Part shown: piece after piece, positions 22,098 to 31,398 of the stretch
How the letters are laid out: each line of letters begins with the position of its first letter
How positions within the stretch are numbered: the first letter of the stretch is position 1
DNA from: Haliclona indistincta
Taxonomy: Eukaryota > Porifera > Demospongiae > Haplosclerida > Chalinidae
Direction of reading: 5' to 3'
Length of the DNA stretch: 64,000 bases
Assembly (NCBI GenBank): GCA_964017065.1
Contig: OZ024784.1
Location: 14,675,152 to 14,739,151, forward strand
The notes under the pieces: generated by a model
The model's input: the letters and a program-made list of their open reading frames with translations, nothing else
What the model was told of the DNA's origin: nothing
Database searches by the model: none
Translations under genes and position numbers: made by a program

Positions 22098-23266
22098 TCA
22101 CATCCTCTTGTAGACGCCACAAGTATAGTTGCAGTGAGGACAAGTATGCACAACATCCTTGCAGCTGTCAACAACCAGCGGCACCCAGCATACACTGAAG
22201 AAAAAAATCCCTTTAAATTTAATGTTAAACAGGCTCGTCTTTACTACACATCAGACAGTGGGACACACTGCAGTGCATGGGGATTGCAACATGGGGACCC
22301 CAACCATGGCAGGAGTATATATAACCCTGCCATGGTTGATCCCCTATTCAATGTAGACAGTTGTATAAACACCATTGTTACATTATCAATGGTTATTCTA
22401 CAGTGATCAAGTAACTGATTGTCAACATACACATTTTCCAAATACAATTGTATCAACAATTTTATTGAGATATTATAGCTTACTGTACTGTAGTCTATAA
22501 TACTGACCATAATAATTATTTTATACTGACATTATTAGTAAAAGATGAACTCACAGAAGCAAACACCACAAGAAGAAGAATCCCAAGAAACACAGTAGTC
22601 CAGCTATTAACCAAGCCATCATGCCGGGAGTGTGAGATACTTGGGTGACAATATCTCTGTTGCAGTTGGGACAGCGAATATGCACAGGAGACTCATGAAA
22701 ATGGTAGTTTCTTGTTGTGACAACCTGAGGGATAGAGTAAATAATAATCTTTTACATGTCATGTATATAACTTCACCTGAGGTTGCTGGTGCACTACCAC
22801 AGTTTGTTGAGGTGGAGGAGGAGCCATAGCAGCATATTGTGGTACGGGCAACTGCTGGGCAGGTGGTGGATAGCCTCCCTGTGGAGGTGGATAGCCCCCC
22901 TGTGGAGGTGGATAGCCTCCCTGTGGTGGTGGATAGCCTCCCTGTGGAGGTGGATAGCCAGCTTCCTGTGGAGGTGGGTAGCCGCCTTGAGGTGGTGGAT
23001 AGCCAGCTTCCTGTGGAGGTGGGTAGCCGCCTTGAGCAGGAGGCTGTGGTGTGTATCCTGGTGGGGCTTCACCATAGCCAGCGCCACTTGATGGCTGCAT
23101 GCACATGGAGAAAATCACAATTCTACTGAGTCAGCAAATAAACTTATTGCATAAACCAAGCCACCAGGTTAGTAAAGTGTTTGCTCAAACAGTTCGTTCA
23201 TGACTCACACGCTAGTAAAAGGCTTACCACGGGTTGAACATCCTGAAGCAGCGGCTTGGATTCCAT
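22098..23266 (-). CDS. LITAF-domain protein with PPQGGYP repeats, 207 aa
   Basis: Four exons: 23228-23266 ([13 protein letters not shown]), 22777-23094, 22555-22724 and 22098-22194 (624 nt). The N-terminal half is a Gly/Pro/Tyr repeat with about seven copies of a GGYPPPQ-type unit. The C-terminal LITAF domain has the first zinc knuckle RCPNCNRDIVT, a hydrophobic membrane-inserting stretch (AWLIAGLLCFLGFFFLW), then [18 protein letters not shown] and a stop. The two CxxC pairs and the hydrophobic patch between them are the family signature. LITAF proteins are monotopic proteins on the cytosolic face of late endosomes and lysosomes. The 3' end faces the FN3 receptor (163 bp apart). The domain is split by a phase-2 intron at a position shared with the other two LITAF genes here. 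Intron 22195-22554 contains an imperfect hairpin (22292-22334). Confidence 0.92.
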
Positions 23267-23295
23267 TTTTACTTCTGTAAATCCAGATAGTGCGC

Positions 23296-24183
23296 TAGTT
23301 GGGCGTGGCCCGACCTCAGCCTTGCCTTAGCGGGAGGTCGCAGTCTCGCAGAGGAGGTTGGCCACGCGTCATCGATCATCATTTCTACGTATGCAATGCG
23401 TAGGCTAGGCTAGGCCTAGGCCGAGTTCATGTGACCGCACAGGCCGGACGTAATTCCAACATGAATAACTTAAATTAATGGACTTTTTGGAACCTTTTCG
23501 AACTTCATGAATTTATTCATATTATATGAATTTGCTGATTTGCAACTAGTTGGAAGCGCAGGACAGAGCGAAACTGTTTGCAAGCGTTCAAGAAGTTGTT
23601 AACCGACCAATAGAAGGTCGTATTCAAGGAGGCTTGGCTCGGCTTGGTCGTTTTGGTTGCCACACTGTGAAACATTGGGAAGAAGCAGAAGATGGTCTAC
23701 GGTGACCATGAGCGCCGAAAGAACGCTGTGAGCATTTGAAACAGCATTGGAGCTTGCCAACATTATTGTAGGACCGCTTATAACAGTCGTACAGCATACT
23801 GAGCACAGCCTCCCGCCAGTCAAGGCTACAGCATTCAATCACTGCTAGCAGCAGTTCTACATCACTCGTGGACAGCCTCGTGTACATTTGGTCTCCATTC
23901 GCACAGCACTGACTGTAGCTGGAGACTGGAGTCTGCTGGACTTCCAGCAGCTCTGCTGCAGCATCGGTGGGCGGGGCTCTTTTCTATTTCAATGTCATGT
24001 GATCGTGCGTGTACAACACTACATGTACCTGCCCTATTTTACAACTCTAGGTATACAGATGATGATAATCATTGTTTTCAAAACAAGTTCATATTACATT
24101 ATTGTAACAAGCCAAGGAACAACTTTTATGAACGTGTGACACCCGACCTCCCGTTAAGGCTGAGGTCGGGCCACGCCCAACTA
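23296..24183. mobile_element. 888-bp TIR element with 9-bp target duplication, next to a LITAF gene start
   Basis: The left end reads TAGTTGGGCGTGGCCCGACC (23296), continuing TCAGCCTT. The right end (to 24183) is its inverted copy, differing by a small indel about 28 bp in. ATAGTGCGC flanks it directly on both sides (23287-23295 and 24184-24192). A 9-bp duplication fits Mutator-like elements. Short open frames inside (23599-23887, minus strand) match no family I know. It lies 30 bp upstream of the LITAF start codon at 23266, so it has probably replaced or displaced that gene's promoter. Confidence 0.85.
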
Positions 24184-24322
24184 ATAGTGCGCGTGGTCTA
24201 GAATAACGTTTTTGTAGCATGCAATACAAAACAAAAATGATACACATAAAAATATATTATGTCAGCGATAATACAACTACAATAAAAATTTATGGTAGAT
24301 TTTCTCTCTGTAGAGTCTCTTG

Positions 24323-26680
24323 TTATCCGAGCCGTTTATATACTCCAACAGTGCAACGGCAATGAGGGCACACATGAACGACATCTTTACAAGAGTCCAC
24401 GAGCAGTGGAATCCAGCAGCACCTGACAAGAAGAAGGATACATCAATTAGAAAAGAACTTCATAATACTTACAGTGCAAATCCAACAAAGAAAAGCACAG
24501 CCACGAGCAAAAATGTGAACATCCCAGCCTCGTAGCGTAAGCTGGTGACAATGTCTTGGCTACAAGAGGGACAACGCATCTGTACTGGCATTTCTCCCAG
24601 TTTAATGGCGCTGATCACATTGTGCTGGTGGAAAAGAAAAAGCAAGAAAGTGAATCAGTACTTGCGAGAGAATAGCTACATTGACACAATACAGAGGTTT
24701 TATTACTTCTTGCAAGGAAGATTTGAGTGTAGAGCGTCACCTTGCAGACACTAATGTGTCAAGTCACTGGTATTTATTCACACAATGGAGCATTATCAAA
24801 GACATTTTAACGCATTAGTGGTCTACGCTCTACGGTTTACGCTTTACCCTTGCAAGAAGTAATAAAACCGCTGTAACCCAACTAGTGACAGACTGATGTG
24901 CAGAGCCAAAAATAATTTTTGAGCATGGGTGGTCATTTGTCCAGTCAATGTACATTTTGTCCGGCCATCATTCAATTTTAGTCGGTCATAGGGGCGTGGT
25001 CGCAATAATAGGTGTGGCGTTTTGGGCGTTAAATAGAATGTCTGGAGTAGTAAGCACATGCGTGCGTTTTTGTGTTGGGCCTACATGGCCTACAATCAGA
25101 GAAGCGCCTTTTGCAGGCTTGGAAAGTAGCCCCAGGTAAGTGCTAAGTATAGCAATAGCCTTTAGATCATGAAAGAATGCTCGGACAGAATGACCGATCG
25201 AGCATGTATTTGCTCGGCCCATTTGCTTGATTGCGAGGAAATTGGCCGGTGGCCGGACGTTATTTTGTGCTCTGGATGTGCACTTGACAGTATTTGTGAC
25301 ATCTGATAAGTGCTCCTTTAGCATCACTAAAATCTCAACTCACCTGATGGACTACCACAGGAGGTTGAGGAGGGGGAGGAGCCCCAGGCTGGTAGGGTAG
25401 TGGCTGGGGATATGCCTGTTGCTGTGGAGGAGGTGAAGTGCCATAGTAGGGGTTTGGTGGAGTAGCCTCTTGGTAGACAGGTGGTGGCTGACTCATTGGC
25501 TGAAAATATAAAAGAAACACACAAGCCAATGTTTTGATAATAATATTATTTTGTCAGCATGAAAGATAACAAGTCATGACAACAGTGCCTTTGATTTATT
25601 CCATGTGTACATCACATCAGTATTATTGTGGTCAGTTTATGTTGGAGAGGAGGCCCTTTTATCAATATATGTCCCAATTGGATTACTGTGTCTCTTGTGG
25701 GAGACATCAAGTTAGTGAAGAGCTCAGATACAGTACAGAAAGTTTCACTAAATAAAATTTGATGGAAATTTTCTAAATTTGTTCATTTGTAGAATTCGTA
25801 AAAGAAGCCAGCTCTACAGTAACTCATGTTGTGCTGTGTGAATCTTCAATATCACGTTTGTGAAAATACAGAGATTATATAGTAGGCCGATGTCTTTGAT
25901 GGCCAGCCGCAAAGTAACAGTAAACGCAGATTTTGAGTAAACAACAAATTATCTAAACCTGGACTTTGAATGAAGCTTGAACTGTGTGTGCATGTAAGAA
26001 GCTTTGCAGAGAGCATTCTGTCAGCAGAGAATTGTCAGCAGAAACTTTGTAGAGAGCTGATTTCTAAAGCATCTTGGATATCGAAACGGAACAAAGCACA
26101 AACAGCATTCTGTACATTCCTGTTCACACAAACTGCAAGTGGCTAGATCATCTGGAACAGCCGCCATATTGAGCAGTAGAACCAAATCAGCTGCTCCAAT
26201 GACTGTACATTACTTCAACATCCTCCCACCCAACTTGTTATCTTCTTCTCATTTGGATGAGTATACATTGTAGTTGATGAGAGATCAAGTGTGTCTAGTG
26301 TTAATTGGTGCTAATTACCATCCCAGTGAATGGGAGATTAGCCATGAGCATACCTTGCCAAGCAACTGCTATTACGCAGGGGCTTTACTAATATTGATCA
26401 TCCCAAAAACTATCTGATGGGAGTCAAACATACTAATAAGTGATCACACATGGGAGGGGGCTGGTTTACTAGACTAGGAGCACATTATGATACTGTTGTT
26501 GTGTTGATGATTGAATTTATAGACTAGCTACGCATACGTCAGTACAAAGACTCATATGGATGAGGATGCATCAGGCATGCATGATCTAGCTGTGCTAATC
26601 TACTAATGATATCAAAAACAGAGCCATTAAAGGTTTCTCACTGGTGGTTGGGGATCTTGAAGAAGCGGCTTTGATTCCAT
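24323..26680 (-). CDS. LITAF-domain protein, 148 aa
   Basis: Four exons: 26642-26680 ([13 protein letters not shown]), 25344-25499, 24473-24624 and 24323-24422 (447 nt). A short Pro/Gln/Tyr-rich N-terminus ([17 protein letters not shown]) precedes the LITAF domain. That domain has [13 protein letters not shown], a hydrophobic stretch ([16 protein letters not shown]), then [21 protein letters not shown] and the end VGVYKRLG. It is a paralog of the gene at 22098-23266: the first exon has the same length, 10 of 12 residues agree, and the phases are the same. The 5' end is head-to-head with the FHA/BRCT gene, with 140 bp between the two start codons. Intron 24625-25343 contains a MITE. Confidence 0.93.
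24690..24875. mobile_element. Mariner-type MITE in a LITAF gene intron
   Basis: The 27-bp termini ACAGAGGTTTTATTACTTCT... (24691-24717) and 24848-24874 are inverted copies with one mismatch. The boundaries fit TA|CAG...CTG|TA, giving a TA target duplication. The total is about 184 bp with no coding capacity. Confidence 0.75.
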
Positions 26681-26820
26681 TGCTGTACTTCAAACGAAAA
26701 AAGATTCTCCCAAAAGTCGTGTCGCTTTCTGCCTGGAGGTCGAGGACAAACAACGATCACATGTGATCACATGCTTCATGCAGCCCCGCCCACTTTAGTC
26801 AAATTATTGGCGCGTTCAAA
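26681..26820. promoter_or_regulatory. Putative bidirectional promoter
   Basis: Only 140 bp separate the divergent start codons of the LITAF gene (26680) and the FHA/BRCT gene (26821). The interval contains a direct/palindromic ATCACATGTGATCACATG (about 26757-26773) with two CACATG E-box-like hexamers, and a CCCCGCCC GC-box-like motif. Promoter function is inferred from position. Confidence 0.5.
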
Positions 26821-29727
26821 ATGGAGACCAACAGCAGCAGCAGCATGGACACCACGTTGGTACAATCTCCCGCAGTCGCTATCTCCACCACTGGATTCAA
26901 CTACGGAACATTGCGTGTATACACTACGAGTGGTAGCTATAAAGACTATAATTTGGAAACCGGTAATTTTACCTTTCAGGAATCATGCATGCATGCCCGC
27001 CCTAACATGCTCAAATCCGATTTTATAATCAGGCTGTGATTTACTACAGGGGAGAATAAGATTGGACGGAAGGAAAGTCAGTGTCGGGTGTTTATACCAG
27101 ATCAGGGAGTGTCTAGAGTCCACTGCACTGTACTCATTGAAAATGGCGAGCACTTCATTATGGACCATGACAGCCGCAACAAGACTTATCGAAACAGACG
27201 CTGCATTCGACCCAACGTGTACTATGAACTAACGGATGGTTGTGAGCTGTTCATGTCTACGTTACGCTGTGTCTATTACCACGGAACTAGTCCTGAAGAC
27301 ACGATGGTCATGGAGCTGAATGAATCCAAGGAGAACGATGATGACATTTACAATGCTGAGACTGATGCGTCTACTCCATGTAGCCCTACAGATAAACCCG
27401 TGGAGAATCTTCCTAAAATCACTATTCCGGCACCTCAGCAGTCTACTCCACTTAAACTTGATGACAGTGGTAGCTCCACTACGTGTGGTGAGCTCAGCCC
27501 ATCACCTCATCAGCTAAAACTCAATGTCCCAGTTAATCATGTCCCTTCTTCCCCTCCTAGTACATGTAATGCCTTTTCATCAGGTAAATGATAAACTGTA
27601 TGCACGAAATAATTTTTATGTTGTGAATTTCTATAAGGTGATGCATCACCTCCATTACTATCTGTACATAACCCTGTGGATCCAGCAGTGCCTTATGACC
27701 TCTGTGAGACTACTTCACCTCCTCCGGCTGCACTTGTAGACAAGGCAGAATCTATAAACAAAGCAGAAACTATAGATAAGACTAAAGAACAATCTAAGGA
27801 CAAAGTAGAAGAACAACTTATAGATGACTTGGGCTCAAAAACTGCAGCTATCTCTAAGTCACCTACAGATGGCACAGCTAGTGAAGGAGGAGCACCACCA
27901 CCGAATGGCGTGTCTGTTGATAAAGATTTGAATCAGTTGACCACTAGTGAAACTATTCCAGGTGAGGAGTTAGATGAGAGAATGGAGACCGGTGAGGAGA
28001 CGGCAGCATCTCCACCACGAGCAGCTCCTGGTAAGCAACGGAAGACTGCAACAAGTGAGCAATGAATTCACTCACACTTCTTATATGACTGTTAATTTTT
28101 TTAGCTAAAAAGAAAGCAGGAAGCTCTCGTGGTGGTAGAAAGCAGCAAACGCGAAGAGGAGGAGCAAAAAAGAAAACCGCCGGCAGAGATTCATCTGATG
28201 ATCATAACAATGTCATCTCTGATGAGTCTCCTGATCTCAACCATCAAGAGGACTTGGAAAAGATCAAGAAAGGTGGTCAAGAGGACTTGGAACAGGTCAA
28301 TGAAGGAGCTCAAGAACAGGTCAATGAAGGTGGCACACACGACGTGGATAAAAATGTGGAACGATCGAGGACTGATAATGTTGAGTTACCTACTAGTGAA
28401 GCTTGTCCCAGTGAGGAATTAGATGAGAGAATGGAGACTGGTATCGAGGGATCACCACCACTCACTACAGCTCCTGCTAAGCAACGGAGGACGGCACCAG
28501 GTAAGTGATAAATTGGAATTGCATAGTGATATTGCTAATTTTTTAGCTAAAAAGAAAGCAGAAGCCTCTCGTGGTAGCAAGCAACAAACTCGAAAAGGAA
28601 GAGCAAAGCAGAAACAAGCTGTTGGCAAAGACCTTGTCACTTCATCTGAAAATGACAAGTCTCCCGACCTCAACCGTCAAGAAGATGAGAGGCCTGCACC
28701 TGATGCTGCCTCCAACGATCCCTCTCCTGTCCCACCTTCTGAACCTCAAGTCAAGAACGCTGCAAAACAAGCCACAAAGAGCAAAGCGGTACACATCACT
28801 CTTGTTTTGAGTGCACAATACCTCATGTTTTTTTTTCTTAGACTACTAAGAGAGGTAAAAAGAAGAAGGAAGATTTGGACGAATCTGGCAAAAATTGTAA
28901 GAAATGTTTTGTTTAATAATTAATTTTTTAATTTAATGTTCTTTTTTTTCTTAGCTTCAAAACCATCACAGCCTGAGACATCTGAGGCAGATATTCCTAG
29001 GGTAATGTTCACTGGTGTTGTTGATGATGCTGGAGCAATGGCTGTGAAAGATATGGGCGGAGTACTAGTGCAGTCTACTGCAGAATGTACACACTTAGTG
29101 ACTGACAAAGTTAGGCGCACCATCAAGTTCCTCTGTTGCCTTGCTCAGGGCTGTCAGATTGTGTCTACAAAGTGGCTCGATGAAAGCCGTGCCCACGGTG
29201 GGTTTGTCTCTGCTGATAAGTATTTGTTAAAGGACAGAGGGGCTGAACGGCAGCATAACTTTTCTCTAAGCAAGTCCATCGTGTCCGCTCGAACTAGTCC
29301 ACTGCTGGCTGGGTGGAAGGTTCACATGACTGACAACATCAAACCACCTCCATTCGAAATGGGTGAGATAATCAGATCTGCTGGTGGAGAGGTGAGAGCT
29401 AGGCTGCCTAGCATAATCTGTACTCTAACTTCATTTTCTCTCAGGTATTGTCGACAATGCCCTCTTCAATGTCTGATAACGTGTTTGTAGTGTCTACACC
29501 TGATGAACTAGCTCAGTGTGATCCAGCATTGTCAGCTGGTATACCAGTGTGTTCTACCGAGATCATACTAGGCGGTATACTCAGGCAAGTACTGGACATC
29601 AATAGGTGAGCATGCTGTACTTGTATTTTTTATATTCCTTCGCGAATTTTTTTGCAGCCATCAACTTGAGAGTAAGAAAAGAAAGTCTGCTCCAGCTGGA
29701 TCTGCTGCTAAGCGAAGAAAAAGATAG
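26821..29727 (+). CDS. MDC1-like checkpoint mediator: FHA domain, basic/acidic linker, tandem BRCT, 817 aa
   Basis: Nine exons: 26821-26962, 27050-27583, 27638-28054, 28105-28500, 28547-28788, 28842-28896, 28955-29391, 29445-29605 and 29658-29727 (2454 nt). The N-terminal FHA domain has ENKIGRKESQC, GVSRVHCTVLIENG and MDHDSRNKTYRN, i.e. the conserved GR, S-R-H and N-T residues of the phosphothreonine pocket. The linker is rich in Lys, Glu, Ser and Pro. The C-terminus has two BRCT repeats: VMFTGVVDDAGAMAVKDMGG with IVSTKWLDES, then GWKVHMTDN through VFVVSTPDEL. It ends in basic nuclear-signal stretches (KKRKS, KRRKR). FHA-then-BRCT at opposite ends is the MDC1 layout; in vertebrates MDC1 binds gamma-H2AX through the BRCT pair. 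The protein is far shorter than human MDC1 (about 2,000 aa). A linker segment is tandemly duplicated with its intron. Orthology is inferred from architecture. Confidence 0.85.
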
Positions 29728-29939
29728 CGTTTACTATTTTCTTGGAAACTACAACAGCTTTGTATTTACTATTCCTCGTTATTGTTCAACTTGTAACTTG
29801 TTATGCCCACTCGTCCTCGCTCGTCCGTCAGCTGTTATGTTACAGCCATACATGTCCACGCTCCTCCCACCACAGAATACCTAGCTAGTACCTTTGTCTG
29901 CGCCTCGCGAGGTGTGAGCTCGTCGACTGTACCAGCACG

Positions 29940-30964
29940 ATGTCACTGCGAAGCGAGGAAGAGTCGAGAATTGTTGGTAAGTTTCGGACTAACACAAACG
30001 GTTGTGGCAGGTCCGAGCCCTGTTCATTGCCGAGTTACTTATCATTCATAAGGCTTGAACAGCAGCTTTATGGTCTCGTGAATAACCTAGCTATCCTATT
30101 CTTACTCAGACTCTTTGAAATTGACAAGATCGAGACAGGATTTGGTAAGTTATAATATGAACATGGTGCTTGTGTTGTGCATGCATCATGATAAAAGTGG
30201 GTCAGCATGCTGTAAATGCACTTCATTCATGCTTCAGATAATGTCATATGGAACCACAAGTGATGAGTCACTCAGAGGTGAAGGACATCCACTCTTCTAT
30301 ACTGTAAGTTTGTCTGCGATGCATGTGTGCAGTACATGTGTATGTAGATTGTTTCTGTACATTATGAGAATTAATTATTTCCTTTGTTGTATTTGTACAG
30401 TTAGACAGTTACGATCAGTTTCCAGTTTATGCCAATTGTCCGAGATGTGACAAGCGAGTACTAACACATGTGGATTATAAAGCAGGAGGTGTGACCTGGA
30501 TTCTGACCGGGATGTGCCTGTTGCTGGGATGTTGGTGGTGAGCTCGAGTGTAGTGTACTATACAATACATGGTACAACACTAGAAATTCTGCATGAGAAA
30601 ATGGTTGGATGTCTTGTTGTAGTAAGATAGTGGTCAGTTATTACATAGATAGTGGTCAGTTATTACGTAGATAATGGTCAGTTATTACATAATATGTTGC
30701 ATGATTGCAGGTGTGCTACTCTTGCGCACGCACGCGCGCATGTGTGTGTGTGTGTGTGTGTGTGTGGTCAGTAGATACTCTTGCATTTGTGCTCAGCAGA
30801 TACTGTGCTGCATGTGTGCTTAGTATAGGCATGCAATATATGTTTTGTTCTCATGCAGTGGGTGTTGCTTGATACCGATGATGTGGAAAGAGTGTAAGGA
30901 TGTGCGACACAGCTGTCCTGACTGTGGACTCATCTTGGGATTGTACAAGAGAGGACAAAAATAA
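29940..30964 (+). CDS. LITAF-domain protein, 126 aa
   Basis: Five exons: 29940-29976, 30110-30144, 30238-30303, 30401-30537 and 30859-30964 (381 nt). After a short N-terminus without the Pro-rich repeats of the other two, the LITAF domain runs VYANCPRCDKRVLTHV, the hydrophobic WILTGMCLLLGCWW, then CGCCLIPMMWKECKDVRHSC and PDCGLILGLYKRGQK. It is closer to the canonical LITAF/CDIP pattern (CCLIP) than its two neighbours. The phase-2 intron inside the hydrophobic segment is at the same place. It lies 212 bp after the FHA/BRCT gene and 434 bp before the V-ATPase gene, all on the plus strand. The first two small exons are less certain than the domain exons. A (TG)n tract occupies the last intron. 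Confidence 0.87.
30726..30767. repeat. (CA/TG)n microsatellite
   Basis: GCGCACGCACGCGCGCATG followed by about fourteen TG units, inside the last intron of the LITAF gene. Confidence 0.95.
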
Positions 30965-31287
30965 AAAATATAAATTATACCGTGTATATCATGATCGCGT
31001 GTTTTAATTCACAAATGGCAATGGTATTATGTAAATTCCCATAGTGAACTATCTTGCAAAATAATAATTATTTTTGTTGAGATTTAGCTGTCAAACTCTG
31101 ATGCACTTACGCCTTTGTGCATGCTGAGACCGTGATATAATAGCTAAAATTAGCAAACCTGCTGTGAGACCGTGAGAAGACCCCGAAATCGTGAGAGTCA
31201 CGGTGAAATCGTGACAGTTGAGAGGTCTGGTTTCTGAGGAATGTCACTGCAGGCGAAAATGAATTTTATTCACAGCCTATCAAATTC

Positions 31288-31340
31288 AATGATCACGTGT
31301 ACCTGATAATTAGGTCACGTGTTAAATACGTCATCGTAAT
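31288..31340. promoter_or_regulatory. E-box pair (CLEAR-like) and CRE-like motif upstream of V-ATPase a
   Basis: GATCACGTGT at 31291-31300 and GGTCACGTGT at 31313-31322 each contain a CACGTG core. The second contains GTCACGTG, matching eight bases of the CLEAR consensus GTCACGTGAC bound by MiT/TFE factors in vertebrates. TACGTCAT at 31328-31335 resembles a CRE/ATF half-site. They lie about 65-110 bp before the V-ATPase start codon. The function is inferred from motif and position. Confidence 0.5.
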
Positions 31341-31398
31341 CACATGATCGATCTACTGCTTTCTGTGGACAAGCAAACAAGCAACCCATCGGAACAAG

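Noticed and set aside
22783..23129. Trp- and Val/Asp-repeat frames on the plus strand and a His-rich frame on the minus strand
   Set aside because: Out-of-frame shadows of the GGYPPPQ repeat exon of the LITAF gene.
23599..23887. Open frames inside the 888-bp TIR element as a transposase fragment
   Set aside because: No DDE-like or zinc-finger motif is recognisable, and they are too short for a Mutator-type transposase.
28022..28040. Alternative splice donor CTCCTG|GTAAGC in the MDC1-like gene
   Set aside because: A good donor sequence, but using it changes the phase and breaks the reading frame into exon 4; the donor at 28054 keeps frame and matches the duplicated copy.
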